From positions 91,905,523 through 91,969,522 of the forward strand of contig NC_054702.1 of assembly GCF_016097555.1 (NCBI RefSeq): 64,000 bases of DNA. Direction: 5' to 3'. Of this stretch, positions 1-11,530 are shown piece after piece. A program made the position numbers and the translations under genes. The notes beneath the pieces were generated by a model. It saw only the letters and a list, made by a program, of their open reading frames with translations, had not been told where the DNA came from and searched no databases. Each line of letters begins with the position of its first letter. Within the stretch, counting starts at the first letter, position 1. This DNA comes from Gigantopelta aegis (taxonomy: Eukaryota; Mollusca; Gastropoda; Neomphalida; Peltospiridae).

Positions 1-2496
1 TATTTTTGGTAATATTAGTGATTTTAACACTGTGAGTCTGCCTAATGGTGTAAGTTTACGGGCACTCCAAGCTTTTAATACAATTTCCATTTCTTCTATT
101 TTTGGCTCGAAATTATCTTTAATAATATCTTGTAAATTTAAAGAGAAATTAATACCTAATAAAGTAAATTTAATTGAACACCATGCTAACTTCCATCTAG
201 AATGATGAAACACTTGTTTTGAATATCTTTTCCTGCCTATCCATATTATCTTTGACTTTGAATAATGTAGCTTCAGACCAGATATTTTTGCAAAGAAATC
301 CAGTGTAGTAAGTGTATTGTACAGGGAATTTGGGGATCCATCCAAGATAAAGGTAGTGTCGTCGGCATATTGAGAAATCAGGAATTCTTCTCCCTCAATA
401 TTTATACCTTTGATTTCTTTATTATTATGTATTAAAATTGCAAGTATTTCCGCACATATTACAAATATGTAAGGAGATAATGGGTCAACCTGCCTACAAC
501 CTCTATTTAATTTAAAACCTTCTGATAAGTGTCCATTTTGTATTACTGCTGAGACAGAATTTTTATAAAATGTTTTTATCCAGTTTTTAATAGAAGTCTT
601 AAAATTAAAAATATCTAAAGCTTCTTGAATGAAAGACCATGATAGAGAATCAAAAGCTTTTTCAAAGTCTACTAATAGTAGTTGACCTGGTATATTTTGT
701 GTTTCGGTATATTGCATAATGTCATATTTAAACGTATATTTTCGCCTATGTATCTCCCTTTTATAAATCCAGTTTGATCTTTTTCAATAATTTTATCTAA
801 AATGTTTTTTTTTATCCTGTTTGCAATACAGCCTAATGCTATTTTATAGGTGCAGTTTAAAAGTGTTAACGGTCTCCAATTTTTAAGAAATTGCTTAGAT
901 TTATTTGGTTTTGGAATACATGTTATAATACCTAACTTTTGCACATTAGACATTTCTTCGATACTGTAACTGAAATTAATAGATCTAACTATAAAATATC
1001 CTAGGTCTATCCAATTTTTTTTTTAAAACTCAGCTGAGAAACCATCTGAACCTGGACTTTTGTCATTTTTCATACTTTTTAGATAAAATAAAATTTCTGA
1101 ATACATTAATTCTCCTTCTAATTTATTTGCATCGTCCTCTGATAATTTATCAAATTTGTATTCCTTAATTTTCTCTGCTATATTTTCATATTCCCCAACT
1201 TGTTTGGAATAAAGTTTTTCGTAAAACAGTTTGGTTTCTTTCAATATTTCTTTTTGATCTGTAATAACTTTTCCATCTTCTTGTTCTATTTTTGAAATTA
1301 ATTTATTATAAAAGTTCCTAGATTCCATGTTACAAAAATATTTTGTTGGCTTTTCTCCCTCTTCCACCCATTTAGCTCGAGATCTAATAAAATGTCCCTT
1401 TAGTCTTTCTTTTCTAATGTCCAGCAATTTTTCTTTTCTTTTCTTCTATTTCACTGAGATTTACTGCTAGATTTTCTTCTAATGTTTTTATGTCTTCACA
1501 AAGTTTTGTTTCTATGTCATTTTTTCCCCTTTTCTTGGCTGCTGAATAAGATATAGTTTTTCCTCTAATTTCCATTAAAAGTGTTTCCAAGAACAATTGA
1601 TCATTAATAGTAAATTGAATTGTATCATTAGGGATTGTGTTTATTTTCTCTGTATTGTATATAGGGACGGCATATTGGATTTTTATATTTTCTATAATTT
1701 GTTTTACGGTATTAACATAGGTTGTATCGTGTAGTAGAGAATTGTTAAATTTCCATAAACCTTTACCTTTTATAATATTATTTTGTTTTAGACTTAAAAT
1801 TACTCCGGCATTGTCAGACCTATAACTATTCTCAATTGTTACTTTTTCTACCTGTACCATTAAATTATTGAAAATAAGATAAAAATCTAACCTAGCTTGT
1901 TTAAGTGGGTTTTTCTTTCTCCATGTGTATTTCCTTAAAGTTGGATAGAGTTCCCTAAATGGATCTACCAAATCGTATACCTCTAAATTTTCCAATATAA
2001 CGTTTTTTGAATTTGGATGGTTTACATGCAAATAATTACTAGTATCCAAATTTTGATTTAAAACTAGATTAAAGTCTCCACAGATTATGTATTGTTCAAT
2101 ATCAAAGTCATCGATGCATTTCAGTAAATCTTTAAAAAAGGTGGAGTTATCATCATTAGGTCCATATATATTTATAAGTGTTATTTTCTTACCCTCAATG
2201 GTCATATCTACAGCTATATAATTTCCCGAATCATCTGTTTTTGTTTTGTTTATAATAAATTCAAAATTGTTATTTATCATGATAGCTACACCTCTGGAGT
2301 TACTACAGTAAGAATTAAATAAGCATGTATAACCCCACTGTGCTTGTATATATGATTCAAGTTCCTTAGTAAAATGTATATCTTGCAAACAATAAATATT
2401 ACGATTTTTCTGTTTCAAATAATTCAACATATCTTTTCTTTTTTCAGAAGCTCCAAGTCCCTGGCAGTTTAGAGTCATAATTTGTAATGTAGTCAC
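1..2496 (-). mobile_element. Tx1/L1-like LINE, open at the window's left edge
   Basis: A non-LTR retrotransposon read on the minus strand: an apurinic-type endonuclease at 2496-1414, then reverse transcriptase down to base 1, where it runs off the window. The order (endonuclease, linker with RSRAKW...GEKPTKYF, RT) and the RT wording (NWRPLTLLN, DQTGFIKGRYI, YADD) fit the Tx1/L1 group. I see no ORF1 upstream of 2496 and no clear 5' junction, so the 5' limit is only the endonuclease start. Related but non-identical copies occur at 11182-14391, 56100-57070 and 59620-60245. Confidence 0.9.
1..2496 (-). pseudogene. LINE ORF2 protein (endonuclease plus reverse transcriptase), frameshifted
   Basis: ORF2 would nick target DNA and copy the element's RNA into it. 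Domains in order: endonuclease with LNCQGLG near the start, INIYGP, CGDFN and RLDFYL; then the linker; then RT with the palm motifs DFEKAFDS and SQYADDTT. The frame breaks three times: near 1430 (after EIEEKKRK), near 1020 in a T run after GFSAEF, and near 720 before QYTETQNIPG. The expected protein similarity continues across each break. Two endonuclease active-site positions look substituted: LQD where the family has LQE, and SDN where it has SDH. The RT catalytic YADD is intact. Judged an inactive copy. Confidence 0.85.
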
Positions 2497-3344
2497 TGCA
2501 AATTACTTGTAATATTATAATATTTATGCACTAAGTGAATGTTCAAGTCTACATTTATACTCCAAATGTATATTTCCCCTGTGATTTCTTTGCTTATAAA
2601 AATGCCAAATTTTATGTTTTGTACCTTAACTGACTCCAGGTTTACATATTGTGTCATAACTATATGAACAGTATAAATGAGTTATCCTTATTAGACGTTG
2701 TATCTGTTACCTTACAAAAGTGGACTGTTTCTAATTAATAATAAATTAAATAGGCAAAGGATTTTGATCGGATTGGTATGTCTTCGAAGATGTCTATTAA
2801 ACCTGTGTTTTCCGATTTATATAGCAAAGATAAGTACCAGTCATATATTAAAATCTTGCATGAATGCTACCGTTCTTGTAAAAAAAATTAAACGGATATT
2901 TCTATCAGCTACATAAGGTAAACAGTGGCAATCAATATACACAATTATTTTACGTGCACTGTTTGTTAAGTGTAACGTGGGTTATTTTTCACACTCGCCA
3001 GATTGAAATTACGTGTGTTGTACGAGTGCGATCACACCCGCGCACCTTAAAAAGCAAAGTCTGATTAGGGCATGATTATTTTGAGCTAATGTATTTTGGG
3101 CACAACGTTTATGGCCTTGCCTTTGATGCAATCTAAAGCCCTGGTTGATAATCAAAATCTTGTCGCTGTTGTGTAAAAGAATCCTTTTATGGAACAGTAA
3201 GTTTTAATGTGGCTGCTTAACATACATATTTTAGATATTTGGGATCTAAATTAGATGGCCACTAGACATGTTTGGAAAGGTGGTCACTTAACACTAAAAA
3301 TTGTTTGGGGGGGAATTTAAGCAGCCACTTAAGACACTGGTCAA
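2497..3344. other. no gene seen; small inverted-repeat element at its right end
   Basis: No coding signal or recognisable LINE 5' region. GTGGCTGCTTAA near 3209 and its inverse TTAAGCAGCCAC near 3316 bracket about 120 bp, a likely short inverted-repeat element or part of one. Confidence 0.4.
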
Positions 3345-3720
3345 AGTTTAAAACATTTGGTAATTTTGACATATAGTCTTAGAGAGGAAACCAGCTCCAT
3401 TTTTCCATTACCGGTAGTAACAAGGGATCTTTTATATGCACCATCCCACTCCCACAAATAGGCTAGCACATACCACAGCCTTTAATATACAGGTTGTGGT
3501 GCACTTGTTAGAATGAGTAACAGGCCAATGGGCCCACTGACTGGGATTGATCCTAAACCAACAGCACATCAAGTGAGCACTTTACCACTAGGCTATGTCC
3601 CACCCTTTATCTCAGCACATCAAGTGAGCACTTTACCACTAGGCTATGTCCCACCCTTTATCTCAGCACATCAAGTGAGCACTTTACCACTAGGCTATGT
3701 CCCACCCTTTATCTCAGAAA
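3345..3720 (-). repeat. tRNA-derived SINE (family A), minus orientation
   Basis: Read on the minus strand it starts with a tRNA-like head (A-box-like tagcctagtgg, B-box-like ggatcaatcc) and runs through the family body with the landmark GGGATCTTTTATATGCACC on the plus strand. It is diverged. The tRNA-like head is tandemly triplicated (see the 51-bp repeat). Confidence 0.75.
3565..3717. repeat. 51-bp tandem repeat, three units, made from a SINE head
   Basis: Three almost identical 51-bp units containing CACATCAAGTGAGCAC and GGCTATGTCCCACCC. The first unit is the normal end of the SINE; the other two repeat that end. The small open frame here reads the same 17 residues three times only because 51 is a multiple of three, so it is not evidence of a protein. 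Confidence 0.9.
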
Positions 3721-3812
3721 TACATATGCAAATATATATAATAAAAATGTACCACCTTTTTTTAAATTTCAAGATCTATTTAAAGATGAGTTGTGTATAA
3801 ATGTACTATACT

Positions 3813-3976
3813 ACAGTGAAACCTCTCAAAACCGGACCCTCTGTAAACCGGAATTCCATCAAAACGGTCCTTTTTGAAAATCAGTACAGAACCTAACTTC
3901 TTTAAACCAGATGCCTTTTAAAACCAGACATTTTACTTGGTCCCGAACATGTCCGGTTTGAAGAGGTTTCACTGCA
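3813..3976. mobile_element. pogo/Tigger-like MITE, 164 bp
   Basis: Bounded by CAGTGAAACCTCTCAAA and its inverse GAAGAGGTTTCACTG, with TA next to the left end. Non-coding. A second copy lies at 19470-19652. The superfamily is inferred from the terminal bases only. Confidence 0.65.
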
Positions 3977-4202
3977 CATGTATAAAACAAACAACTCATC
4001 CTCCATTTTATTTAGTCATTGTTAACTGGAATATCAAAAGTCATGATAGTGTTTTTGTCACGTGAAAGTGAAAGTGAAACTATCCTTGTCATGGGTTCTT
4101 ATCATGTTGTTAATTGGGACTAAGTTTTGACCAATAGCTTTGCTGCCGATTGTTCTACCGATTCCTTCTATTAGTACAATATCCATGTATTAAAAGTAAA
4201 AA

Positions 4203-4400
4203 CAGTTTGTTTTGTTTAATGACACCACTAGAGCACATTGATTTATTAATCATGAGATTTTGGATGTCAAACATTTGGTAATTTTGACATATACATGTAG
4301 TCATAGAAGAAACCTACTAGATATTTCCATTAGTAGCAAGGGATCTTTTATATGTGCCATCCCACAGGCAGGATAACACATACCATGACCAACATAACTT
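4203..4400 (-). repeat. SINE family A fragment, tRNA head missing
   Basis: Contains the family tail (gacaccactagagcacattg) and body up to the gcaagggatcttttatatg region, then stops before the tRNA-like head. Confidence 0.7.
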
Positions 4401-4714
4401 TGGTATTTGGTATTTTATTTCCACCACTTGACAGAATGTTGCTTGCCACTAATCAGGAGTAACATACATCAATGTGGTCGAGTTCCTTTCCTTTCCAATG
4501 GTTGTAATTTTAAAATAAGAACCTTGCAAGGCATGTTTACTGACAAAACTACATGTGTTTTGTCATCACTGGACATTATAACATTGCTTAGAAGTAAATC
4601 ACAAACCTTACTGCCAGGTTTAGCTCAATTTTGTTTTCAGTAAAAATGATAAAGACTTGAGGCCAACACTAATAAATAGTTACAATTTATGCAGTTGCTC
4701 TGGAATTTTGGATA

Positions 4715-6217
4715 TATACTCTTCAAAAGAAGAAACGCAAAACCACATTGTCGTAACATTTGGAGAATTGATTTAATTATTGAATGGTGAGTCCGATAAT
4801 TACCAAATGTTGCAGGATTGTTCACAATTCACTCTAGTCCATTGTGAGTAAGTGATAGGACACACCACCAAGGTCAAGGTCATCTGGAGTCAATACCGGG
4901 TGTGGCCTCCGCGTGTGTTGACAACTGCCTGGCACCGCCTGCCCATTGAAGCAACCAGAGTACGGATGACGTCCCGGGGGATGGTGGCCCACTCGGCCTG
5001 CAAGGCTGCTGCCAGCTCGGGCAGGGTCTGGGGCTGTGGTTGTCGCTATCGGAGGCGTCGGTCCAACTCGTCCCATAGATGCTCAATTGGGTTCAAATCC
5101 GGTGATATCGATGGCCAAGGAAGGACATTAATGTTGTTGTTCTGTAGGAAAGCCGTTGTGAGACGTGCTGTGTGAGGCCTGGCGTTGTCATGTTGGAACA
5201 CTGCGTTGGCGTTGGCCATAACTGGAACGATGTGTGGCCGGAGGATCTGGTCAATGTAGCCCTGTGCATTCAGGTTGCCCTGCACGTGGACCAGGTCAGT
5301 TCTGCCAGTGTGTGAGATGGCTGCCCACACCATGACACTACCCCCGCCGAATCTGTCCACTTCCTGCACGCAGTTTGCCGCATAACGTTCACCACGACGC
5401 CTATACACGCGACATCTTCCATCATGACGTTGGAGCAGAAATCGGGACTCGTCACTGAACCACACCTGTCTCCATCGCAGATGAGGCCATTGTCGATGAA
5501 TCTGGCACCACTGCAGTCGGAGTCGACGGTGTTGTGGTGTTAAGATGACACCTCGAACTGGACGTCTGGCACGAATTCCTACCTCACGTAGGCGGTTCCG
5601 TACGGTCTGGTCGGATATCCTGCGCAAACCTGGTATTGCTGCGGCTGTGGAGGTGGCAGTAGTCAATCGTTCCCGAAGGTGGCGTACCCGGATGTAGCGG
5701 TCCTGCCCGGGGGTAGTGACCCGTGGTCGACCGGATCTAGGGAGGTCACGTGTTGATCCATGTTGCTGGTAACGGTCCCACAGTCTGGAGATGGTGCTTG
5801 GGGACACATGGAATGCCCTGGCAACGGCCGTTCTGGATTCGCCTGCGTCTAGTCGGCCGATGGCATTGTTTCTCTGCGGTTCACTGAGACGTGGCATGTC
5901 CTGGATTGTCAACTGTCGGCCAGATACAGAGGCCAGGCAAGCGAACACCCTGCACTTTTATACTGTCGGTGTTCATGTTGCACGTGAAGACAACGCACGT
6001 GCAGTGGTGACATGGTTTGCACGTGGCTGCGTTTTTGCGAATATTCACATTTTGGAACTTTATTGTACAGTAGCTGCGTTTTATCGAATGTAACCGTGGG
6101 AATGTGTTTGGGACATGCAATGACCTTATATTCACAAAGCATGAACCGGTAGGAAACATAAAATCGGAGTTATAACCCATTTGTACCCTTTTGCGTTTCT
6201 TTTTTTGAAGAGTATAT
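4715..6217 (-). mobile_element. Tc1 transposon, copy 1 (about 1.5 kb)
   Basis: Ends are inverted repeats starting TATACTCTTCAAAAGAAG and containing GAAACGCAAAA, next to TA, as expected for Tc1/mariner elements. One transposase gene fills the middle. The copy is almost identical to 19770-21236 in opposite orientation, so both probably moved recently. GC content and codon use are visibly higher than in the surrounding AT-rich DNA. Confidence 0.92.
4890..5948 (-). pseudogene. Tc1 transposase, stopped by one nonsense codon
   Basis: Cut-and-paste DNA transposase. N-terminal paired HTH: first helix set around EPQRNNAIGRLDAGESR, then a GRPR-type hinge (RSGRPRVTT), then a second HTH. Catalytic triad is present: D in WFSDESRF, D in FQHDNARPH, E in DLNPIEHLWDE, with 34 residues between the last two (DD34E, Tc1 type). 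The likely start is MPRLSEPQ at 5897 (335 residues); an upstream in-frame ATG is at 5948. A TAG at 5046-5048 (CAG in copy 2) cuts the protein after RRLR, removing about 51 residues after the catalytic E. Without that stop the frame continues to 4890. Confidence 0.92.
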
Positions 6218-6543
6218 GTGGAACATTAAGACAAATTATTTGCTTGTCAAAATTATTATTACAAAGTATTTTGATTGCCTCCTGTTATACTTCTGTTTAA
6301 TTTTAAAAAAAACAAGGGGTTGGATATGTAAATCAGAAAAATCAATCTAAAATGTACTATGATAGAGATGTTTTTAAGTCAGTAACTTTATACACAATTA
6401 ACATAACATATCTAACAGTAATGTTATATTTGAAGAATGATACATTTTTTTCTTTATCTTTTTAAACTTAAGCGTAATACTTTCTCAAAGAAATAAAACA
6501 TATAGGTATGTAAACAATGTTCTCTGGTCAATGTGGAACTGAC
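6218..6543. other. no feature seen
   Basis: AT-rich, no ORF of note and no repeat landmark recognised. Confidence 0.5.
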
Positions 6544-6966
6544 TCTAAAACCCTAAAACACCGGCCTCAGTGACGTCGTGGCAGGCCATCGGTCTACAGC
6601 CTGGTAGGTACTGGGTTCGGATCCCAGTCGAGGCATGGAATTTTTAATCCAGATACCGACTCCAAACCCTGAGTGAGTGCTCCGCAAGGCTCAATGGGTA
6701 GGTATAAACCACTTGCACCAACCAGTGATCCATAACTGGTTCAACAAAGGCCATGGTTTGTGCTATCCTGCCTGTGGGAAGCGCAAATAAAAGATCCCTT
6801 GCTGCCTGTCGTAAAAGAGTAGCCTATGTGGCGACAGCGGGTTTCCTCTAAAAAATTATGTGTGATCCTTAACCATATGTCTGACGCCATATAACCGTAA
6901 ATAAAATGTGTTGAGTGCGTCGTTAAATAAAACACTTCTTTCTTTCTTTCTAAAACCCTAAAACAT
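6544..6966 (+). repeat. SINE family B, full length, with 16-bp target duplication
   Basis: tRNA-like head from CCGGCCTCAGTG at 6560 with an exact B box GGTTCGGATCC near 6613, family body, and a (TTTC)n tail at about 6940. The element lies between two copies of CTAAAACCCTAAAACA (6544 and 6950), a target-site duplication showing LINE-driven insertion. The body from about 6740 on is shared with family A members that end ...AACGACGCACTCAACACA on the other strand. Confidence 0.88.
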
Positions 6967-9221
6967 TTAACATGTATCTCATAATTCAAAAAGTTCACTT
7001 TGCATCACCCTAAAATAACAATAAACTGGTGCATGGCATATCTACTTTCAGAATGGTGGAAAGCTTTATTGAAGATTGCAAAATGTTGACCGAGTTATAG
7101 TATTCTTAAACAAGAGTACCGGTGAGGTACATGATATGCCTGTCATAGATATTAATGAATATTTTACAAGTATGATTCAATTCTAATTATGTGAAATGTT
7201 TGCAATGGAATGAACAGTTTGTTTTGGACCAACTACTGCTGATACTGTATCCATTGGAGAAGGTGCTGTCTGATTAATATTATTGTTCTTAATTAGAAAG
7301 GGAAATTTTGTTTAGCATTTTCTTCAAAGGCTAAACAAGATTTTCCTATGATGTTCAGAATATAGACCAATTATTTCATTTATTTGTATGACAATGACCT
7401 AGTAATAATATGTGACACACCACCAACCCAAGTTGTCCCTACATGTGAGGTTTGATGGTCCTGTATGCAAGATATAATCCGGACAAGGATTTACTGTGAT
7501 GTGCAGGATATTGTGAAAAGTATGTCACAATGACCTAGCAATAGTACGCGACACACAGCTATCCCAAGTTGTTCCTACATGTGAGGTTTGATGGTCCTGT
7601 ATGCAAGATATGGTCTAGACAAGAAAAAGTTAACAGACAGACGTACGGATGGATGGACAACACCATACCAGAATACGACCCATGATAGACGGGTGTATAA
7701 AAATTGTATAAGAGAAATTATGATGTATTATATATTTTTTGTATGAAGCTAAAAATTATGGTTTGGGAATATTCTGTTGCCAACTTCAATTCTTTATATT
7801 TGGTTAAGTGGGGATAGTCTTCCACTAGTGCTTTTTCTGAGTTTAAATGAATCCCTCTACATTCCCACTCAACAAACACATAAACAAAATCTTTTTATTC
7901 CGTGTATTACTTACATAATGTTTCTAAGGATACCTATTACATTTTATTATTAAAGTCAAGTAACTATCAGTTAAAAAATCATAGGTTTTGCTTATCATCC
8001 CAGTGATACACAATACAGAATGTTTTGTAACCTATTGCAACATGCAGAATAATTCTTTATCAATTTGAATGACATATGTCTATGATAAATCTGCATACAC
8101 TGTAGTCATGCACGCACGCTGCTACATTCTGTCTCAACATGGAAAGTGCACAGCTGTTTGATAAATCTTATTCAGTGACAATCAGAAGTGAGTGGATGTA
8201 GAGAACCTCAGCTTATTAGGTCCACTTTGAAACACCATGTCATTTTGGCTAATGAAGGTCATGTCAGGGTTCAACAAATTCACTCACTTTCGGTGCAGGC
8301 TAGTGAAATTTTGGTGTGGGCTAGTGGAAAATATCAACTGTATTTCTATAATACATAGGGCACTAGCCAAAGCTTCTGTGAGGCTAGTGATTTTCTCAAA
8401 CATTAGTCAAACCCAACAAGAAAACCCACTGTTTGCCATGAATGTTCTGGCTATTTTCCACAAAGTAGAAGAAACTATTTAATCAGTCAGGTGTGGTATA
8501 TTAATGGTATGTCATGGAGATAATGTAGTCTTCCATCTGGGACGCACGTCTATGATCCTTCTTTGAACATGTGTCCATAATGGGCATGTTTAACGATAAC
8601 TTGCTTGGATTAACATGCGAAACCTTTTATCTTGACCAGAGATAAAGTAAACACAGTAACCATATGTTAAATACAAAGATGTCATATTTTTAATAGCTCA
8701 ACAAAAATGTTTATAAATTTTATTTGAAATAATTTATTAGTCTGTATCCTGTGGTTAAGCAACAAATTCACAAATTAGCTGATCATAAAATATTACACAT
8801 ATTAGCAATTTGGCAAATGTTCGAATATGTACCTCTAGCCAAATTTGAGTTTCATAACTAAACAGAAATTAAACTTTAATTTGTATAAAGTTTTGGCAAC
8901 TTGCTGAATGAGAACCCAAATCTCATACCGTTCATACTAATTATCCAACAACTGTATTTAAAATCTGGACTACTTTCTGGTTGGTTTTCATCTTACAAAG
9001 ATTTATGTAGGTTTTTTTAATTTATAATAATGCTGTTTTTATAAAAGTAGGGAACACAATTCATCAGACTAAATGATTTGTGAATGATACTTGTGAAATA
9101 TTCATGAGCATATGTTCAAAGATTGGCAATTGTAGAAAAAAGCTCACTGTGGCTTAAAAATGAAATGACGCCTGGCAACTTTTTGTTGTGACAGATGTTG
9201 TAAGAGATAAAAAATCGGGTG
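6967..9221. other. no gene; dispersed repeats
   Basis: Non-coding, AT-rich. 7392-7655 holds a two-unit direct repeat of about 132 bp (GTGAGGTTTGATGGTCCTG in each), ending near the simple-sequence stretch acggatggatggac. About 8255-8420 resembles a dispersed repeat with runs of GGCTAGTG, also seen near 15590-15715. Confidence 0.55.
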
Positions 9222-9470
9222 TTTTTCTTAACGACACAACTAGTGCACACTGATTTATTATCTACTGGATGTCAAACATTTGGCAGTTTTGACATAGTCT
9301 TAGAGAGGAAACCGGCTACATGTTTGCATTATTAGTAAGGGATATTCTATATGCACCATCCCAAAGACAGGATAGCACATACCATGGTCTTTGTTATACC
9401 AGTTGCGGTGCACTGGCTGGAACGAGAAATAGCCCAAAGGGCCCACCGACGGAGATTGGTGATCTGCCAA
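9222..9470 (-). repeat. SINE family A, diverged
   Basis: Contains AACGACACAACTAGTGCACA, the GCACCATCCCAAAGACAGGA landmark and CGAGAAATAGCCCAAAGGG, ending before a clear tRNA-like A box. Confidence 0.75.
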
Positions 9471-9647
9471 CCAACTACTTTTATTCAAATGTCTGGTACA
9501 AGACTGAATTAAGTTTTATAAGGTGTTATAATGTCATAAAATATTTTGTCGATTCTAATTCATATGTTATCATAATCCTACTAGAACACAGACTATCAAT
9601 GTTTAAAGAAGGATTATTTAGTCTGTTGTCTTTCTGTCACACACACA

Positions 9648-9679
9648 CACACCCCCCACTCTCTCTCTCTATCTCTCTC

Positions 9680-9757
<78 letters not shown>
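9648..9757. repeat. (CT)n microsatellite
   Basis: About 110 bp of nearly pure CT after a short CA run. The open frames read through it on both strands are artefacts of the repeat. Confidence 0.97.
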
Positions 9758-9760
<3 letters not shown>

Positions 9761-9956
9761 CACACACACTGATATCTGGAATAAGTAACCCACTTGGCTG
9801 TCACTCAAGTCTGTACTTTGGCAAGTATTAAGATGCAAGATTATTATTAGGAGTCTATCAACACAATAGAGGATACGACTACTAGTGAAAACACATGCAC
9901 AGTGGAAACAGATTTGTTAGAAATAACAAAAAGGTGAAACAGTTAACAATATAACT

Positions 9957-9962
9957 TTTATT
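9957..9962 (-). terminator. poly(A) signal AATAAA of gene A
   Basis: AATAAA on the minus strand, about 140 bp after the stop codon. It is the first such signal in the inferred last exon. Confidence 0.6.
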
Positions 9963-10100
9963 AGCATGCAAAAGAATGTTTTTGATTTACACAAATAATA
10001 AATTTTGGTTAAGGAAGAAAGAAAAGAGAAGTGTCAGGAAGTGACTCAAGACTAGGTGAAGCTGTTAGTGCCTTCAACTCATGCAAGATAGTCCATCCGC

Positions 10101-10103
10101 TCA
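10101..10103 (-). CDS. gene A exon 6: stop codon only, then 3' UTR
   Basis: After acceptor TTTGTTTTTCCAG the next exon opens directly with TGA, so the protein ends at Lys234. Gene B has its stop at the same junction but on the other side of the intron. The 3' UTR then runs to a poly(A) signal at 9957-9962. If splicing chose another acceptor the C-terminus would differ. Confidence 0.7.
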   Translation of the reverse strand, partial: 

Positions 10104-11446
10104 CTGGAAAAACAAACACTGGTGTCACTATCAGAAAAACAACAGGATTAGTCTTCTCGTGATATGCGTTTACCTTTCTAATGAAAACTAATAAAACTAA
10201 ATAAAGTGGTGCTAAGAAGTATAAAACAAACACACTGCCACCTCTGAAAACCTACTAGGAAAGACTATGTAATAATAAAGTGGTGCTAAGACATATAAAG
10301 CAAACATAGAAAATGTGCTATATATTTTTACACTGCCAGACTGGCAACTGCATAATGTTTGATACTTTCTTTTTCGTTTGTTTCTTAATAAACAACAAGA
10401 AATCAATGGGGAATTCTCCTAATTATTATTTGTGTTTATAGAAGAAAATATATCTACAGATATGAATGCAGTTAATATATTTTGATAACACGTAACAGTC
10501 ACAGATGTCCAAATACTCCAGACATGGCATCTTTATCACTGTCGCCAGACCCAGTCCCAGCTTTAGTGAGTTTTGGGCCTTAAGCAGCCACTACAATAAC
10601 TGAATGTGTAACAGTACCTTAGTATACACATCAGTTTATATGAGTGCGGTATAGAGGTTTTCTTTGCTTTCTAAAGATGACTTTTTACAAATGGTGACAA
10701 ATGTTAATATTTATCTCTCTAATGACATGCATGATGTTTATTCTGACGTACCTTGTCAGCATTCCTGCAGTGATCTTTTAGAAGAGTGTAGTGTGGAGTC
10801 ATCCAGGCTTGGTACAGAACTTCCACTTGGCAGTGTTGATTCTATTGGGGAAAAAACAAAAACAAACAAAAACAAATTATATATATATATATATATTTGA
10901 ACCCAGTATCTTCCAGTGTCAATTTGGAAGACATGACCTCAGAACTAACCATCAAGTTAAAAAAAATAGCTCAAGACAGAAACAACATCCTTAGAGTAAT
11001 TAGTACTTCTATCCACTAGTGCTTGGATTTGAACCCAATTTCTTCCAGTCTCAATCTGGAAAACTTAATCAGAGTGCCAGCCATCACGATGAGGAAAATT
11101 GCTTAAGACTGAAACAACATATTTAGTGTAATTAGTACTTCTATCTACCAATGCTGGGTTTTGAACCCAGTTTCTAAACTTTTTTTTAAAGTTTCCTTTC
11201 TGGTTTATTTTTTTATTTTTATTTTATTTTACAATCAGAACACATGCCAAGGGTAAAACATGGGTTGTGTACATAAAAATAATAAAACACCCCCCCCCAC
11301 CCCCTCTCTCCATCCCCACCCCCCACCCTCTCTCTCATCAATGTAGCTATCCATTTACCTCTCTCTCATGCAAAAAAAAACCCAACACACACTTTCATCC
11401 TTTTCCATTCTATGAACGACATACATAAATATTTAAAATATGCACA

Positions 11447-11530
<84 letters not shown>

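Noticed and set aside
9614-9838. Long Ser/Leu and Arg/Glu open frames over CT repeats (also at 34630-35149 and 35986-36177)
   Set aside because: Dinucleotide microsatellites are open in all frames; no domain, start context or splicing supports them.
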